From Pseudomonadaceae bacterium (GTDB lineage Bacteria; Pseudomonadota; Alphaproteobacteria; UBA2136; UBA6156), in contig CANHVX010000001.1 in the NCBI GenBank assembly GCA_947464215.1, forward strand, positions 1 to 32,961: 32,961 nt of DNA, read 5' to 3'. The position numbers were made by a program, and so were the translations under genes. The notes beneath the pieces were generated by a model, which was not told the origin of the DNA, did not search any database, and worked only from the letters and a program-made list of their open reading frames with translations. Numbering within the stretch: position 1 is the first letter of the stretch; the number at the start of each line of letters is the position of its first letter. Below are positions 14,841 through 23,498 of this stretch, one piece after another.

Positions 14841-16051
14841 GCCTTGTTTGGCTTTTGGGTGCCTGTGCCCCGGGCTATTTCCGGCTTTTCTAGCAAATTC
14901 AACACGATTTCCAGCGCCATCTCTGCCGGCGGGCGTGGGGTTTCCAGCGCCGCAGCCACCTGCGCCAGCCCCTTGGCCACATACGCGGGCGGTTTGGGCG
15001 CCAGCATCGGCACCAAAGCCCGCGCCAGATTTTCGGGCGTGACCGCCTTCTGGATGAATTCGGGGTAGACAACATGGCCCGTTTTGCGGCCCTTTTGCCC
15101 CATAACCGGCGGGTTTATCACCACATTAGGCAGGCTGACGTAGGGGATTTTCACCAACCAGCGCGCCACCGCATAGGTGAGCGCATGCATGCGGTAGCAC
15201 ACCACCGCCGGCACCCCCAGCACCGCCAGCTCGAGATTGTTGGTGCCGCTTTTGGCCAGCGCCGCCCGGCAGGTGGCCAGGGCCGCAAAGCGTTGCTCGG
15301 CCACCACAACCTCAATCTGCTCGGTTTCGGCCCAGGGCGCCCATGCACGGCAGCGCGCGGCCGCCGCCGCATCGGGCACCACCAGCAGTGCGCCCAAGGT
15401 GGGCTGCAACTGCCGCAAGCGCCGGTAGGTGGCCAGCATGATTGGCCAATGATGCGCCCATTCTTGCGCCCGCGAGCCCGGCAACAGCGCCAGCGTGTGG
15501 CTGTGCGGCTGCGTGCGCCGCATCTGGGCGTAGGCCGCCAATTGGCTGACCATGGGGTGCCCGACATAGGTGGTGGGGAGCCCGGAGGCCGCGAAAAATG
15601 GCGCCTCGAACGGCAAGATGCTAAGAATATGCGTAAACAGTTTGGCCAGGCTATGCACCCGCCCCTGCCGCCACGCCCACACCTTAGGTGCCACATACTG
15701 CACATGCGGGACGCCCAGATGGCGCGTGGCCTTGGCCAAGCGCGCGGCAAAATCTTGGCCGTCGATGGTAAGGACCAGTGCGGGGCGTTCGGTTTCCACA
15801 GCGTGCGCCAAAACTTTCAAAGCTTTACGAATGCGCGGAATCGCGGGGATGACTTCGGCCAAGCCCATCACCGCGGCGGCCTCGGCCGGGGCTTTTTGCA
15901 CCAGGCCGCGCGCCTGCATTTCGGCGCCGCCCATGCCGATAAACACCACGTTGGGCTGCACGTTCTGCCACGCCTCCATAAGGGCCGCCCCCAAGCGTGT
16001 GGCGCTGGGCTCTGTGGCCACCAGCATGATGGTGCGGGGCGATTCAGGCAT
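14837..16051 (-). CDS. lpxB: Lipid-A-disaccharide synthase
   Basis: LpxB condenses UDP-2,3-diacylglucosamine with lipid X to form the lipid A disaccharide at the inner-membrane cytosolic face. The 404-residue protein has VMGLAEV, LTIDGQDF (catalytic-type Asp), YVAPKVWAWRQGRV, LLPGSRAQEW (phosphate-binding Arg), SGTNNLELA and PYVSLPN, all family hallmarks. Two departures stand out. The N-terminal GExSGD segment reads TEPSATRLG, and about 12 extra residues (MGQKGRKTGHVV region) follow the LPN motif. The ATG at 16051 overlaps the lpxI stop by 8 bases; a TTG at 16063 is less likely. It is the last gene of the lpx operon, and the tRNA promoter overlaps its stop. Confidence 0.94.
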   Translation of the reverse strand: MPESPRTIMLVATEPSATRLGAALMEAWQNVQPNVVFIGMGGAEMQARGLVQKAPAEAAAVMGLAEVIPAIPRIRKALKVLAHAVETERPALVLTIDGQDFAARLAKATRHLGVPHVQYVAPKVWAWRQGRVHSLAKLFTHILSILPFEAPFFAASGLPTTYVGHPMVSQLAAYAQMRRTQPHSHTLALLPGSRAQEWAHHWPIMLATYRRLRQLQPTLGALLVVPDAAAAARCRAWAPWAETEQIEVVVAEQRFAALATCRAALAKSGTNNLELAVLGVPAVVCYRMHALTYAVARWLVKIPYVSLPNVVINPPVMGQKGRKTGHVVYPEFIQKAVTPENLARALVPMLAPKPPAYVAKGLAQVAAALETPRPPAEMALEIVLNLLEKPEIARGTGTQKPNKA

Positions 16052-16871
16052 CGGCGACCACAAGAAGCCCGTGCTTGTTGGCCCGCACCACGCATTCGCC
16101 CCGTTGCACCATCAGCGTTTTACCGGCTTGAATGGCGAGGCCGCGATAGCCATGTTCAATAAGCATATTCACGGTTTGCGGGCCGACCATGGGCAGATCG
16201 GCCAGCTCGGTTTGCAAAATTTTGGCCCGCTTGACCAGCCAGCCGCCCCGTTGCCCCGGCGCACGGTAGGCCGCACAGCGGCGGATAAGCTCGTCGGTGC
16301 CCTCGGCCGCTTCCAGCCCCAGCACCACGCCGCCCTGCACAATGCATGCCTGGCCAATATCGAGATCGCCCAGCACAGCCAAGGTGGTGCGGCCCAGTGC
16401 CATATCGGCCCGGTCGGCCTCGGTGGGTTTGCCCTTGCTCAGCAGGCCTTCCGGCGCCAGCACGTGCGGCGCCAAATCGGCCACGCCCACCAACGTGAAC
16501 CCCTCCTCTTCCAGGAACGTGGTGACGCTGCGCAGCAACGCGTCATCGTGCCGCATAAGGGCACGAGTGAGGATTTTGAGGCCCGTGGCATCGGGTTTGA
16601 GGCTGAGAATATTGGGTTTGTTCACGTGCCCGGCCAGTGCCACATGGGTGGTGCCGGTCGCCTTTAGGTGCGCCACAATGTGCCCTATCTGGGCCAACCC
16701 AAACTCTTTCACCAGGGCTTCCGGCAACGGGTGCGGCTGCGGCTGGCCCGCAAACACCACCAGATTCACCGCCCAGCCCCGCTCGCGCGCGCCCTCGGCC
16801 AACAGGGACGGCAGCGGGCCGCCCCCCGCCAACACCGTGAGCACCACCTCGGCCGGGGCAGATTTAGGCAT
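16044..16871 (-). CDS. lpxI: UDP-2,3-diacylglucosamine pyrophosphatase LpxI
   Basis: LpxI hydrolyses UDP-2,3-diacylglucosamine to lipid X and UMP, replacing LpxH in alphaproteobacteria and some other groups. The 275-residue product shows the family features: an N-terminal LAGGGPLPSLLAEGARERGW nucleotide-fold segment, GHVNKPNILSLKPD, DDALLRSVTTFLEEEGF, and the C-terminal LPMVGPQTVNMLIEHGYRGLAIQAGKTLMVQ. The ATG at 16871 overlaps the lpxA stop by 8 bases (translational coupling); the open frame to 16913 lies inside lpxA. Its position between lpxA and lpxB is the usual alphaproteobacterial order. Confidence 0.94.
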   Translation of the reverse strand: MPKSAPAEVVLTVLAGGGPLPSLLAEGARERGWAVNLVVFAGQPQPHPLPEALVKEFGLAQIGHIVAHLKATGTTHVALAGHVNKPNILSLKPDATGLKILTRALMRHDDALLRSVTTFLEEEGFTLVGVADLAPHVLAPEGLLSKGKPTEADRADMALGRTTLAVLGDLDIGQACIVQGGVVLGLEAAEGTDELIRRCAAYRAPGQRGGWLVKRAKILQTELADLPMVGPQTVNMLIEHGYRGLAIQAGKTLMVQRGECVVRANKHGLLVVADA

Positions 16872-17664
16872 CGTCTTCCACCGGCGTGAGGCCACGCTGG
16901 CTTTCCAGCACAAAATCGGCCAACTGCTTCACTTCTTTCTGTTTGCTGCGGCGCTTGAGCTTGCGCGCACGCTCTTGCAGCGACAGCATCTCATCGGATT
17001 CTTCAAACAGAAAATCGTAGGCGTCATCGAGCGCGTGGATGAGCGTTTTTTCAAACCCACGGCGGCGCAAGCCAATTAAATTCAACCCCTTCAGCGTTGC
17101 CCGCCGACCGGCCACGCTGGCGTAGGGCGGCACGTCGTAATCGACCGCCGTATGGCCCCCCACGATGGCGTGCGTGCCCACCCGGACCCGCTGGTGGATG
17201 CCCGACAGGCCGCCGATGGTGACGTTATCGGCCAGCACGACATGCCCGGCCAACTGCGCATAATTGGCCAAAATACAGCCGTTTCCCACCACGCAATCGT
17301 GCGCCACGTGGCTGCCGGCCATCAGCAAATTATGGCTACCGACCACCGTTGTGCCTTTATCGGCTGCGGTGCCGATGTGCATGGTTACCCCTTCGCGGAT
17401 ATCGTTGTCGTCGCCGATGGTGAGCGTGGCTTGTTCGCCTTTGTATTTTCTATCCGGGCTGGGCTGGCCCAAGGATGCAAATGGGTAAATAACGTTGTTC
17501 TTCCCGATAGTTGTATGGCCCGTAACCACCACATGGCTGACGAGCCGCGTGCCCGCCCCCACCACCACATGCGGGCCAACCGTGCAAAAGGGCCCGATTT
17601 CGGCACTTGCGGCGATTTTAGCGCCTTTTTCGACCAGGGCGGTTGGGTGAATGTTTTGGGGCAT
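16864..17664 (-). CDS. lpxA: UDP-N-acetylglucosamine O-acyltransferase
   Basis: LpxA catalyses the first step of lipid A synthesis, transferring a 3-hydroxyacyl chain from acyl-ACP to UDP-GlcNAc. The 266-residue protein is built of hexapeptide repeats forming a left-handed beta-helix (HPTALVEKGAKIAASAEIGPFCTVG...). It has the catalytic histidine in SHVAHDC (His122, equivalent to His125 of E. coli) and the C-terminal helical domain LKGLNLIGLRRRGFEK. The ATG at 17664 has only a weak ribosome binding site and lies 10 bases after fabZ. The frame runs on to 17721 inside fabZ, but MPQNIHPTALV is the normal family N-terminus. Confidence 0.96.
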   Translation of the reverse strand: MPQNIHPTALVEKGAKIAASAEIGPFCTVGPHVVVGAGTRLVSHVVVTGHTTIGKNNVIYPFASLGQPSPDRKYKGEQATLTIGDDNDIREGVTMHIGTAADKGTTVVGSHNLLMAGSHVAHDCVVGNGCILANYAQLAGHVVLADNVTIGGLSGIHQRVRVGTHAIVGGHTAVDYDVPPYASVAGRRATLKGLNLIGLRRRGFEKTLIHALDDAYDFLFEESDEMLSLQERARKLKRRSKQKEVKQLADFVLESQRGLTPVEDDA

Positions 17665-17674
17665 ATATGATACT

Positions 17675-18127
17675 TTACAGTGGTTTATAATGTGCTGTGA
17701 CCAGCGCGGTAGTGGCCACATTCTGCCCCACTTTGGCGACGCAGGAAAAGCTCATCAGTTGACGGCGTTCGCCGGTGAATTCGACTTCGATATCAATGAC
17801 TTCATCGGGCATGATGGGGCGTTTGAAGCGAAATTCTCCGCCGGCAAACAAATAGCTCACGGTTTTATCGGTAAAGCCTTTGGAAAGGCTGGTGAAAAGG
17901 GCACAGGCTTGGGCCATGGCTTCCAGCGTATAAACGCCGGGAACGACCGGATTGCCGGGAAAATGCCCGGAAAAGGTAGGGTCGGATGCCACAAACACGG
18001 TGCGTGCGGCGAGTTTATTGCCATCTAAACTTATGACTTCATTAATAAAAAGGAGCGGCTCGCGGTGGGGGATGAGGCCCTTGATGGCTGATACATCGAG
18101 TGGAAAAGTGTGCAAAGCACCTGACAT
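17675..18127 (-). CDS. fabZ: 3-hydroxyacyl-ACP dehydratase FabZ
   Basis: FabZ dehydrates 3-hydroxyacyl-ACP in fatty-acid elongation and so competes with LpxA/LpxD for the same substrate, which is why it sits between them in many genomes. The 150-residue hotdog-fold protein has IPHREPLLFINEV and the active-site segment GHFPGNPVVPGVYTLEAMAQA (His55, Glu69). The ATG at 18127 lies 10 bases after the lpxD stop with no obvious Shine-Dalgarno. A TTG at 18163 inside lpxD would add 12 basic residues absent from the family. Confidence 0.95.
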   Translation of the reverse strand: MSGALHTFPLDVSAIKGLIPHREPLLFINEVISLDGNKLAARTVFVASDPTFSGHFPGNPVVPGVYTLEAMAQACALFTSLSKGFTDKTVSYLFAGGEFRFKRPIMPDEVIDIEVEFTGERRQLMSFSCVAKVGQNVATTALVTAHYKPL

Positions 18128-18137
18128 GGCTGGCAAT

Positions 18138-19337
18138 TTACACGATTTCTTCGGCCAGGCCAAGGAAGGGATTCGCGGAATCTTCGACCTTTTTATCCCC
18201 TTCCGGGCGGCGCTGCGGAGTGCCGGCAGAGGGCTGCGGCGGCGCCGGTTGCCGCTTGGCCCCTCCCCTCACCTTTGGCGACGGTGCCGCCTCGGGTTCG
18301 GCGGCAGGGGTGGCCAACTGGGCGGGAATTTTTTGGACCATATTGCGGCTTAAGCGCGCCATGATGGCCATCTGCTGGCGCCACTGCGTGATGGGCACCG
18401 CCGGAACCCCCGCCACCACGCTGCCGCGCTGCGGCACCGACTTGGTAACCCCCGAAAATGCCGCCACCATACATGCCGGAGCAATTTCCAGGTGGCCCGC
18501 CACCCCCACATGCCCCCCCAGCACGCACCACGCCCCGATACGTGCGCTGCCCGCGATACCGGTTTGGGCCGCAATACGAGTGCCGGTGCCCACATGCACA
18601 TTGTGCGCAACTTGCACCTGTTTATCGATTTTGACGTGGTCTTCTATCACCGTGTTGGATAACGCCCCGGCATCGATAGTGCTGTTGGCGCCGATTTCGA
18701 CATCGGCGCCAATGCTAACGCCGCCGATGTGGGGGATTTTCACCAATTCGGGCTCGCCATCGGGGCCCATACCCTGGGCAAAGCCAAAGCCATCTTGCCC
18801 CACCCGCACGCCCGGATGAATACGACAGCGCGGGCCCAAGGTGCACTTGGCCAACGACACATGCGCGCCCACCACGCTTTCGGCCCCGACCACCACCCCC
18901 TCGCCCACCACGGCGTGCGGGCCGATATGGGCCCCGGGGCCAATTTTGGCACCGGCATAAATAACGGCGTAGGGTTCGATGCGCGCGGTGGGGTCTATCT
19001 CGGCCCGCGACGACACCACCGCAAACTGCGACACGCCCGCCACCACCGGCGGTGCAGGGTAAAACAGCTGCAACGCCCGCGCATAGGCCACATAGGGTTG
19101 GCTGCACACCAACGCCACCGTGCCCGCCGGCAACAGCGGTGATTCCGCCGCGCGCACCAGCACCGCCCCGGCCCGCGTGTTCTGCGCGGCTGCCTTATAG
19201 GCTGCGTTTTCTAGAAAGCTTAGGTCGGCGGGGCCGGCCTCGGACAGAGGTTTGATGGCGTGAAGCTCTTTTTGCCCACCTTCGGCGGGGGCCGGAATAC
19301 CAAGTTGGGCGCACAGGCTGGCGACGGTAAACGGCAT
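18138..19337 (-). CDS. lpxD: UDP-3-O-acylglucosamine N-acyltransferase
   Basis: LpxD adds the second 3-hydroxyacyl chain, on N2 of UDP-3-O-acyl-glucosamine. The 399-residue protein has the uridine-binding N-terminal domain (VASLCAQLGIP ... DLSFLEN), a hexapeptide-repeat beta-helix (IDPTARIEPYAVIYAGAKIGPGAHIG...) and the catalytic His in VQVAHNVHVG. Unlike standard LpxD (~340 residues) it ends in a tail of about 55 residues, rich in Pro/Ala/Lys, followed by NPFLGLAEEIV. The ATG at 19337 gives the normal N-terminus; the open frame to 19544 overlaps skp antiparallel-like sequence and is not used. It lies 22 bases after skp. Confidence 0.95.
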   Translation of the reverse strand: MPFTVASLCAQLGIPAPAEGGQKELHAIKPLSEAGPADLSFLENAAYKAAAQNTRAGAVLVRAAESPLLPAGTVALVCSQPYVAYARALQLFYPAPPVVAGVSQFAVVSSRAEIDPTARIEPYAVIYAGAKIGPGAHIGPHAVVGEGVVVGAESVVGAHVSLAKCTLGPRCRIHPGVRVGQDGFGFAQGMGPDGEPELVKIPHIGGVSIGADVEIGANSTIDAGALSNTVIEDHVKIDKQVQVAHNVHVGTGTRIAAQTGIAGSARIGAWCVLGGHVGVAGHLEIAPACMVAAFSGVTKSVPQRGSVVAGVPAVPITQWRQQMAIMARLSRNMVQKIPAQLATPAAEPEAAPSPKVRGGAKRQPAPPQPSAGTPQRRPEGDKKVEDSANPFLGLAEEIV

Positions 19338-19359
19338 GCCCCCAGCCCCGCCTCTCGCC

Positions 19360-19869
19360 CTATTTATCGAGCACGGCGTTGGCGCGCTTGAGCACCTCGG
19401 CCGAGATGTCGGGGACATTGGCCCCGGCAAAGAACACCATGCCTTTGGGCAACACGACATCGAGCTTTTGCTCTTTGGCAATCTGTTCGACCACGCCGCG
19501 CACGGCCTCGGCAATTTGCTTGCGCAGGCGGATGTTTTCGTCATCGAGCCCTTGCTGGATGTTTTGCGCCTGCTGGCGGAATACCGACAAATCTTTGGCG
19601 AAGCCTTCCTGAGCCTGCTTGAATTTATCGGCCGCCATCACCGCTTGTTGATCACGCAGTTGCTTTTGCTTTTCAAGCAGAGGCTTTTCCATCGCATCGA
19701 TGCGGTTCTGGGCGTCCTTGACCCGGCCTTCCAGCGTGCTGGCCGCGCGCTTGGCCGCATTGGTGCCGGCGATAACTTGCGGCGCATCGAACACCGCCAC
19801 CTTCAGTTCGGCCCAAGCGGGTGTGGCCAAAGCCATGGCCAGCGCGAGACCTGCCAGATACGTTTTCAT
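19360..19869 (-). CDS. skp: Periplasmic chaperone Skp/OmpH
   Basis: Skp is a trimeric periplasmic chaperone that holds unfolded outer-membrane proteins for delivery to BamA, encoded immediately upstream here. The 169-residue precursor has a signal peptide (1-20, ending TPAWA), the family N-terminal strand LKVAVFDAPQVI, and a long coiled-coil arm region (about 40-130, rich in Lys/Gln/Ala). It closes with KLDVVLPKGMVFFA. The ATG is preceded by GGGGAG. It lies 27 bases after bamA and 22 before lpxD. Confidence 0.93.
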   Translation of the reverse strand: MKTYLAGLALAMALATPAWAELKVAVFDAPQVIAGTNAAKRAASTLEGRVKDAQNRIDAMEKPLLEKQKQLRDQQAVMAADKFKQAQEGFAKDLSVFRQQAQNIQQGLDDENIRLRKQIAEAVRGVVEQIAKEQKLDVVLPKGMVFFAGANVPDISAEVLKRANAVLDK

Positions 19870-19896
19870 GCTCTTATCTCCCCATTATTCTGTTGG

Positions 19897-22176
19897 TTAA
19901 AAGCGTGTGCCGACTGCAAAGTTGAACACCTGAGCACGGTCTTCGGAGGCCTTGACCACCGGGAACCCGAACTCGATACGCAAGGGCCCGATGGGGCTGC
20001 GCCAATTGAGGCCGGTACCCGCGCTGATGCGGTAGGTTTTGCTATCGATAACATTCGCATTGGCGCTGTCGAACTCGGACACCCAGCCGCCATCGGTGAA
20101 GAATACACCCTTCACGCCCATTTCGGACAGCGCATTGGTGATTGGGAATGACAGGTCTATGTTGTGACCCAGCATGTATTTACCCCCCAGCGCGTCGCGC
20201 GTGGTGCGGTCGCGCGGGCCGATACCGCCGTATTCGAAGCCGCGCAGCATGTTCTGCCCGCCGCCCATGTAATGTTCATACAGGGGGAGACGGCCGGACA
20301 AGGCCTCGACCGCGCCGACGCGGCCGCCGGTGGTGAGCACCCAATCTTCCCACACCGAATAGGTGTAGCTGCCGTTCACGTTCAGGCGCAGATAGTCGAT
20401 ATCGGAGCCGAAACCGCTGTATTCGCCGCCGGCGCTGAGGCGCGTGCCGCGCGTGGGGTTTATCAGGCTGTCGCGGGTGTCATACGTCCAGGTGTTGCCC
20501 AAGGCCAAGCTGTTGCGGCTGCCGGTTTCGGCCTTCACGAACTGCGAGGCGGCGCTGCCGACGTTCTCGATTTTGGTGTCTTTGTAGCCCAGGCGGATAT
20601 CGTTGCGCGTGAACTCGTTCAGCGGGAAGCCAAGGCGAAGTGCGCCACCATTCACGCCGGTGTCATACGATGACTCGTCCTGATAATCGGTTTTGGTGTT
20701 GAAGGCATCGACGCCGAGCGCCAGTTGCTGATCAAGGAAATAGGGCTCGGTGAAGTTCACGTTAAAGTTCTGCTGGCGTTGGGACAGGGAGAAATCGACC
20801 CCCACTTCTTGCCCTTTACCCAGGAAGTTGCGCTCTTTCACGTTGGCGGTGGTGAGGAAACCATCGTAGGTGGAATAGCCCGCGCCCACGTTGAACTCGC
20901 CAGTGCTTTGCTCTTTCACCTTCACGTTGAGGTCGACGCGGTCGGGCTGGTCGGATTCGGCGCGTTGGACATCGACGTTCTCGAAATAGCCCAAATAGGT
21001 CAGGCGGTCGCGGCTACGCTTAATCTTTTCCGACGAATAGGCATCGCCCTCGGCCAGGCGCATCTCGCGGCGGATGACGTTATCACGCGTGCGGGTGTTC
21101 CCTTCCACGTTGATGCGGTTGACATATACCCGTGGCCCCGGTGTGACGTTGTAGGTTATCCCCACCGTGCGCGCGCCTTCATCCTTCGTGTAGCTGGGTT
21201 GAATATCGAGGAAGGCAAAGCCTTTGCTGCCCAAGGTATCGATAAGTTTGTCGGTGTTTTCATCAACGCGTTTGGCGTTGAACAATTCGCCCGCTTGCAA
21301 GGTGACATCCTTTTTCATCGCCGCAATATCAAGGCCTTCGGCTTCGGCCTTCAGGGCGACGTCGATCGGGCCAAAGTTATACTGTGGGCCTTCGAATACC
21401 GTATATGTCACCACGAAATCCTTGCGGTCGCGGCTGAGTTCGGCCACGGCGGAGGTGATTTGCACGTCGGCGTAGCCGTGGGTGAGGTAAAAGCGGCGCA
21501 GCAGGTCTTTGTCGTTTTCCAGACGTGCGGGGTCGTAGCTGTCGGCTGTCGACAAAAAGCGCCACCAGGAGCTGCGCTTGGTGGCCACGACGGTTGCTAA
21601 GTCGGAATCGTTAAACCGCTTGTTGCCGACAAAATTGATTGTGGCGATGCGCGTTTTTTCGCCCTCGGCGATGTTGTAAATCACGTCGACGCGGTTTTGG
21701 TCGCGCTGGATGAGCTGCGCCTTCACCTGCGTGGTGTAACGGCCCCGCGCACGATAGGCCCCTTGCAGCGCCTGGACATCGGACTGCACCTTGGCAGGGC
21801 TATAAATGGCGCGCGGCTTCAGCTGCGTGATTTCCTCGAGGCGTTTGGTGTCGACATCTTCGTTGCCCTCGAATACCACGCGGTTCACGAGGGGATTTTC
21901 CACCACCTTGACCGTAACCGCGCCGTTGCTTTCCGTGATTTCTACATTGGAAAACAAGCCCGTGGCATACAAGCTGCGCACAATGTTTCCGGTTTCGGCA
22001 GGGTTGAAATCTTCGCCTTCCTTGAACGGCAAATAGGTGCGCACGGTGGCGGGTTCGACCCGCTCGTTCCCGGACACGGCAATGCTGCTGACGGTAACGG
22101 CCCACGCCGGCACCGCCAAAGCCGCCAAGGCCGCGGCCAAACCACTGGTTGCCTTGAAAAAGGAAAATACGCGCAT
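19897..22176 (-). CDS. bamA: Outer membrane protein assembly factor BamA
   Basis: BamA is the Omp85-family core of the machine that folds beta-barrel proteins into the outer membrane. The 759-residue precursor has a signal peptide (1-26, ...ALAVPAWA). Five POTRA repeats follow, the first starting VSSIAVSGNERVEPATVRTYL and the fifth containing GPRVYVNRINVEGNTRTRDNVIRREMRL. The barrel shows GAGYSTYDGF, GGQNMLRGFEYGGIGPRD (the VRGF-type lid-loop motif) and a terminal phenylalanine (VGTRF). The start is uncertain between ATG 22176 and ATG 22197; 22176 gives a compact signal peptide. The open frame to 22620 lies in rseP and is spurious. Confidence 0.96.
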   Translation of the reverse strand: MRVFSFFKATSGLAAALAALAVPAWAVTVSSIAVSGNERVEPATVRTYLPFKEGEDFNPAETGNIVRSLYATGLFSNVEITESNGAVTVKVVENPLVNRVVFEGNEDVDTKRLEEITQLKPRAIYSPAKVQSDVQALQGAYRARGRYTTQVKAQLIQRDQNRVDVIYNIAEGEKTRIATINFVGNKRFNDSDLATVVATKRSSWWRFLSTADSYDPARLENDKDLLRRFYLTHGYADVQITSAVAELSRDRKDFVVTYTVFEGPQYNFGPIDVALKAEAEGLDIAAMKKDVTLQAGELFNAKRVDENTDKLIDTLGSKGFAFLDIQPSYTKDEGARTVGITYNVTPGPRVYVNRINVEGNTRTRDNVIRREMRLAEGDAYSSEKIKRSRDRLTYLGYFENVDVQRAESDQPDRVDLNVKVKEQSTGEFNVGAGYSTYDGFLTTANVKERNFLGKGQEVGVDFSLSQRQQNFNVNFTEPYFLDQQLALGVDAFNTKTDYQDESSYDTGVNGGALRLGFPLNEFTRNDIRLGYKDTKIENVGSAASQFVKAETGSRNSLALGNTWTYDTRDSLINPTRGTRLSAGGEYSGFGSDIDYLRLNVNGSYTYSVWEDWVLTTGGRVGAVEALSGRLPLYEHYMGGGQNMLRGFEYGGIGPRDRTTRDALGGKYMLGHNIDLSFPITNALSEMGVKGVFFTDGGWVSEFDSANANVIDSKTYRISAGTGLNWRSPIGPLRIEFGFPVVKASEDRAQVFNFAVGTRF

Positions 22177-22198
22177 GGGGGACTGCTTCTCTTGCATT

Positions 22199-22222
22199 GG
22201 TGGAGCCAGACTAACCTCCACC
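22199..22222. repeat. 7-bp hairpin in the rseP-bamA gap
   Basis: GGTGGAG (22199-22205) and CTCCACC (22216-22222) pair around a 10-base loop, 22 bases upstream of the bamA ATG at 22176. It touches the alternative start at 22197 and would hide a ribosome binding site for it. No T-tract follows in the direction of transcription. Confidence 0.4.
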
Positions 22223-22244
22223 CTCGTGCGAGGCAAGCGGTTGC

Positions 22245-23435
22245 TTAGCGCTGAGTGCCTGCTGTGGCGGCAGTTGCCGATTCTGCGCGGGGAGACAGCC
22301 AGCCAAACCGCTTGATATCGTTGAAGGTGGACAGCAAAAACAACCCCACAATACACGCTAAACCCACGCGAAAAGATATCTCTTGCGCACGCTCGCCCAA
22401 GGGGCGGCCACGGAGTTTTTCGAGAGCCAGGAACACCAGATGCCCGCCATCGAGAACAGGAAGCGGGAATAAATTCACCACAAACAGGTTGATGGAAATA
22501 ACCGCCATAAACATGCCCAGCGCATAAAACCCGCTGCTGGCCGTTTGCCCCGTAAGATTGGCGATGCCCAACGGGCCCGTAAGATTGTCGGCCCCGATGG
22601 CGCCTATCAACAGTTTCCACAGCGATTTGAGCGTGAGCGCCGTGAACTCATACGTTTTGGCCGCCGCTGCCGCCACCGCCCCGCCGACCGAATGGTTCAC
22701 CACAAAGGTTGTGCCCGCCGGGCTTACCCCGATACGGCCCACCGTGTGCGTATCGCCAAAGACATCAACATGTTCAACCACCTTGGGTGTGACCGTAAGA
22801 TTGACCAATGCCCCCGCACGTTGCACCCCCAGCACCAAGGGCGTGCCTGTGTTCTGGGTAACCGTGGTTTGGAAATCCTCCCAGCTGGCAATGGGCAAGC
22901 CATTGATGTGGCTAACCACATCGCCTTGCTGCAACACCCCGGCTGCGGGCATCTCGGGCACAAGGGCGCCAACTTCGGCCTTCATTTTGTGCTCGCCGCC
23001 CAGCATCACCATGAGCAAAATGACAAACCCCAACACCAGATTGGCCAAGGGGCCCGCGCTTATCACCCAGGCCCGCTGGCTGGCCGTTTTGGCCATATAA
23101 TGCCCCGATTGTTGGCTCTTTTTGCTCGGCTTCAGGTCTTCCTGACCCAACATTTGCACGTAGCCGCCCAGCGGTATCCAGCCGATTTGCCAGCGGGTGT
23201 TGTGTTTATCGACCCAAGACACCAAGGGCCGCCCAAAGCCAATGGCAAACCGCTGCACCGTGATACCCACGCTGCGCGCCGCCGCGTAATGCCCCCACTC
23301 GTGCACAAAAATAAGCAGGCTTAACACCAGAATAAACAGGACAGTGGTAAAGAGAAACGCGCCGTAGGGCAGCATTTGCGCGGCCTCGGCGAGGCGGGAA
23401 AGAATATCGGTGGGTTCGGCAGAGACAGGATTCAT
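22245..23435 (-). CDS. rseP: Site-2 protease RseP
   Basis: This intramembrane zinc metalloprotease cleaves anti-sigma factors and leftover signal peptides. The 396-residue protein has the metal motif HEWGH in the first transmembrane helix (His45, Glu46, His49) and GGYVQMLG. It also has a periplasmic PDZ domain (about 155-235, VLQQGDVVSHINGLPIASWEDF) and the third ligand in LPVLDGGHL near residue 340. Membrane helices flank the catalytic site. It lies directly between uppS and bamA; the cdsA and dxr genes usual at this position are absent. Confidence 0.95.
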   Translation of the reverse strand: MNPVSAEPTDILSRLAEAAQMLPYGAFLFTTVLFILVLSLLIFVHEWGHYAAARSVGITVQRFAIGFGRPLVSWVDKHNTRWQIGWIPLGGYVQMLGQEDLKPSKKSQQSGHYMAKTASQRAWVISAGPLANLVLGFVILLMVMLGGEHKMKAEVGALVPEMPAAGVLQQGDVVSHINGLPIASWEDFQTTVTQNTGTPLVLGVQRAGALVNLTVTPKVVEHVDVFGDTHTVGRIGVSPAGTTFVVNHSVGGAVAAAAAKTYEFTALTLKSLWKLLIGAIGADNLTGPLGIANLTGQTASSGFYALGMFMAVISINLFVVNLFPLPVLDGGHLVFLALEKLRGRPLGERAQEISFRVGLACIVGLFLLSTFNDIKRFGWLSPRAESATAATAGTQR

Positions 23436-23498
23436 GCCCCGACTCTACGGGAGGATGGCGCGCACGAAAACAGAAATCTGCCCGATATTGAGCAGGAT

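Noticed and set aside
22177..22620. Extension of bamA upstream into rseP (907-residue frame)
   Set aside because: Runs out of frame through rseP coding sequence and would bury the BamA signal peptide.
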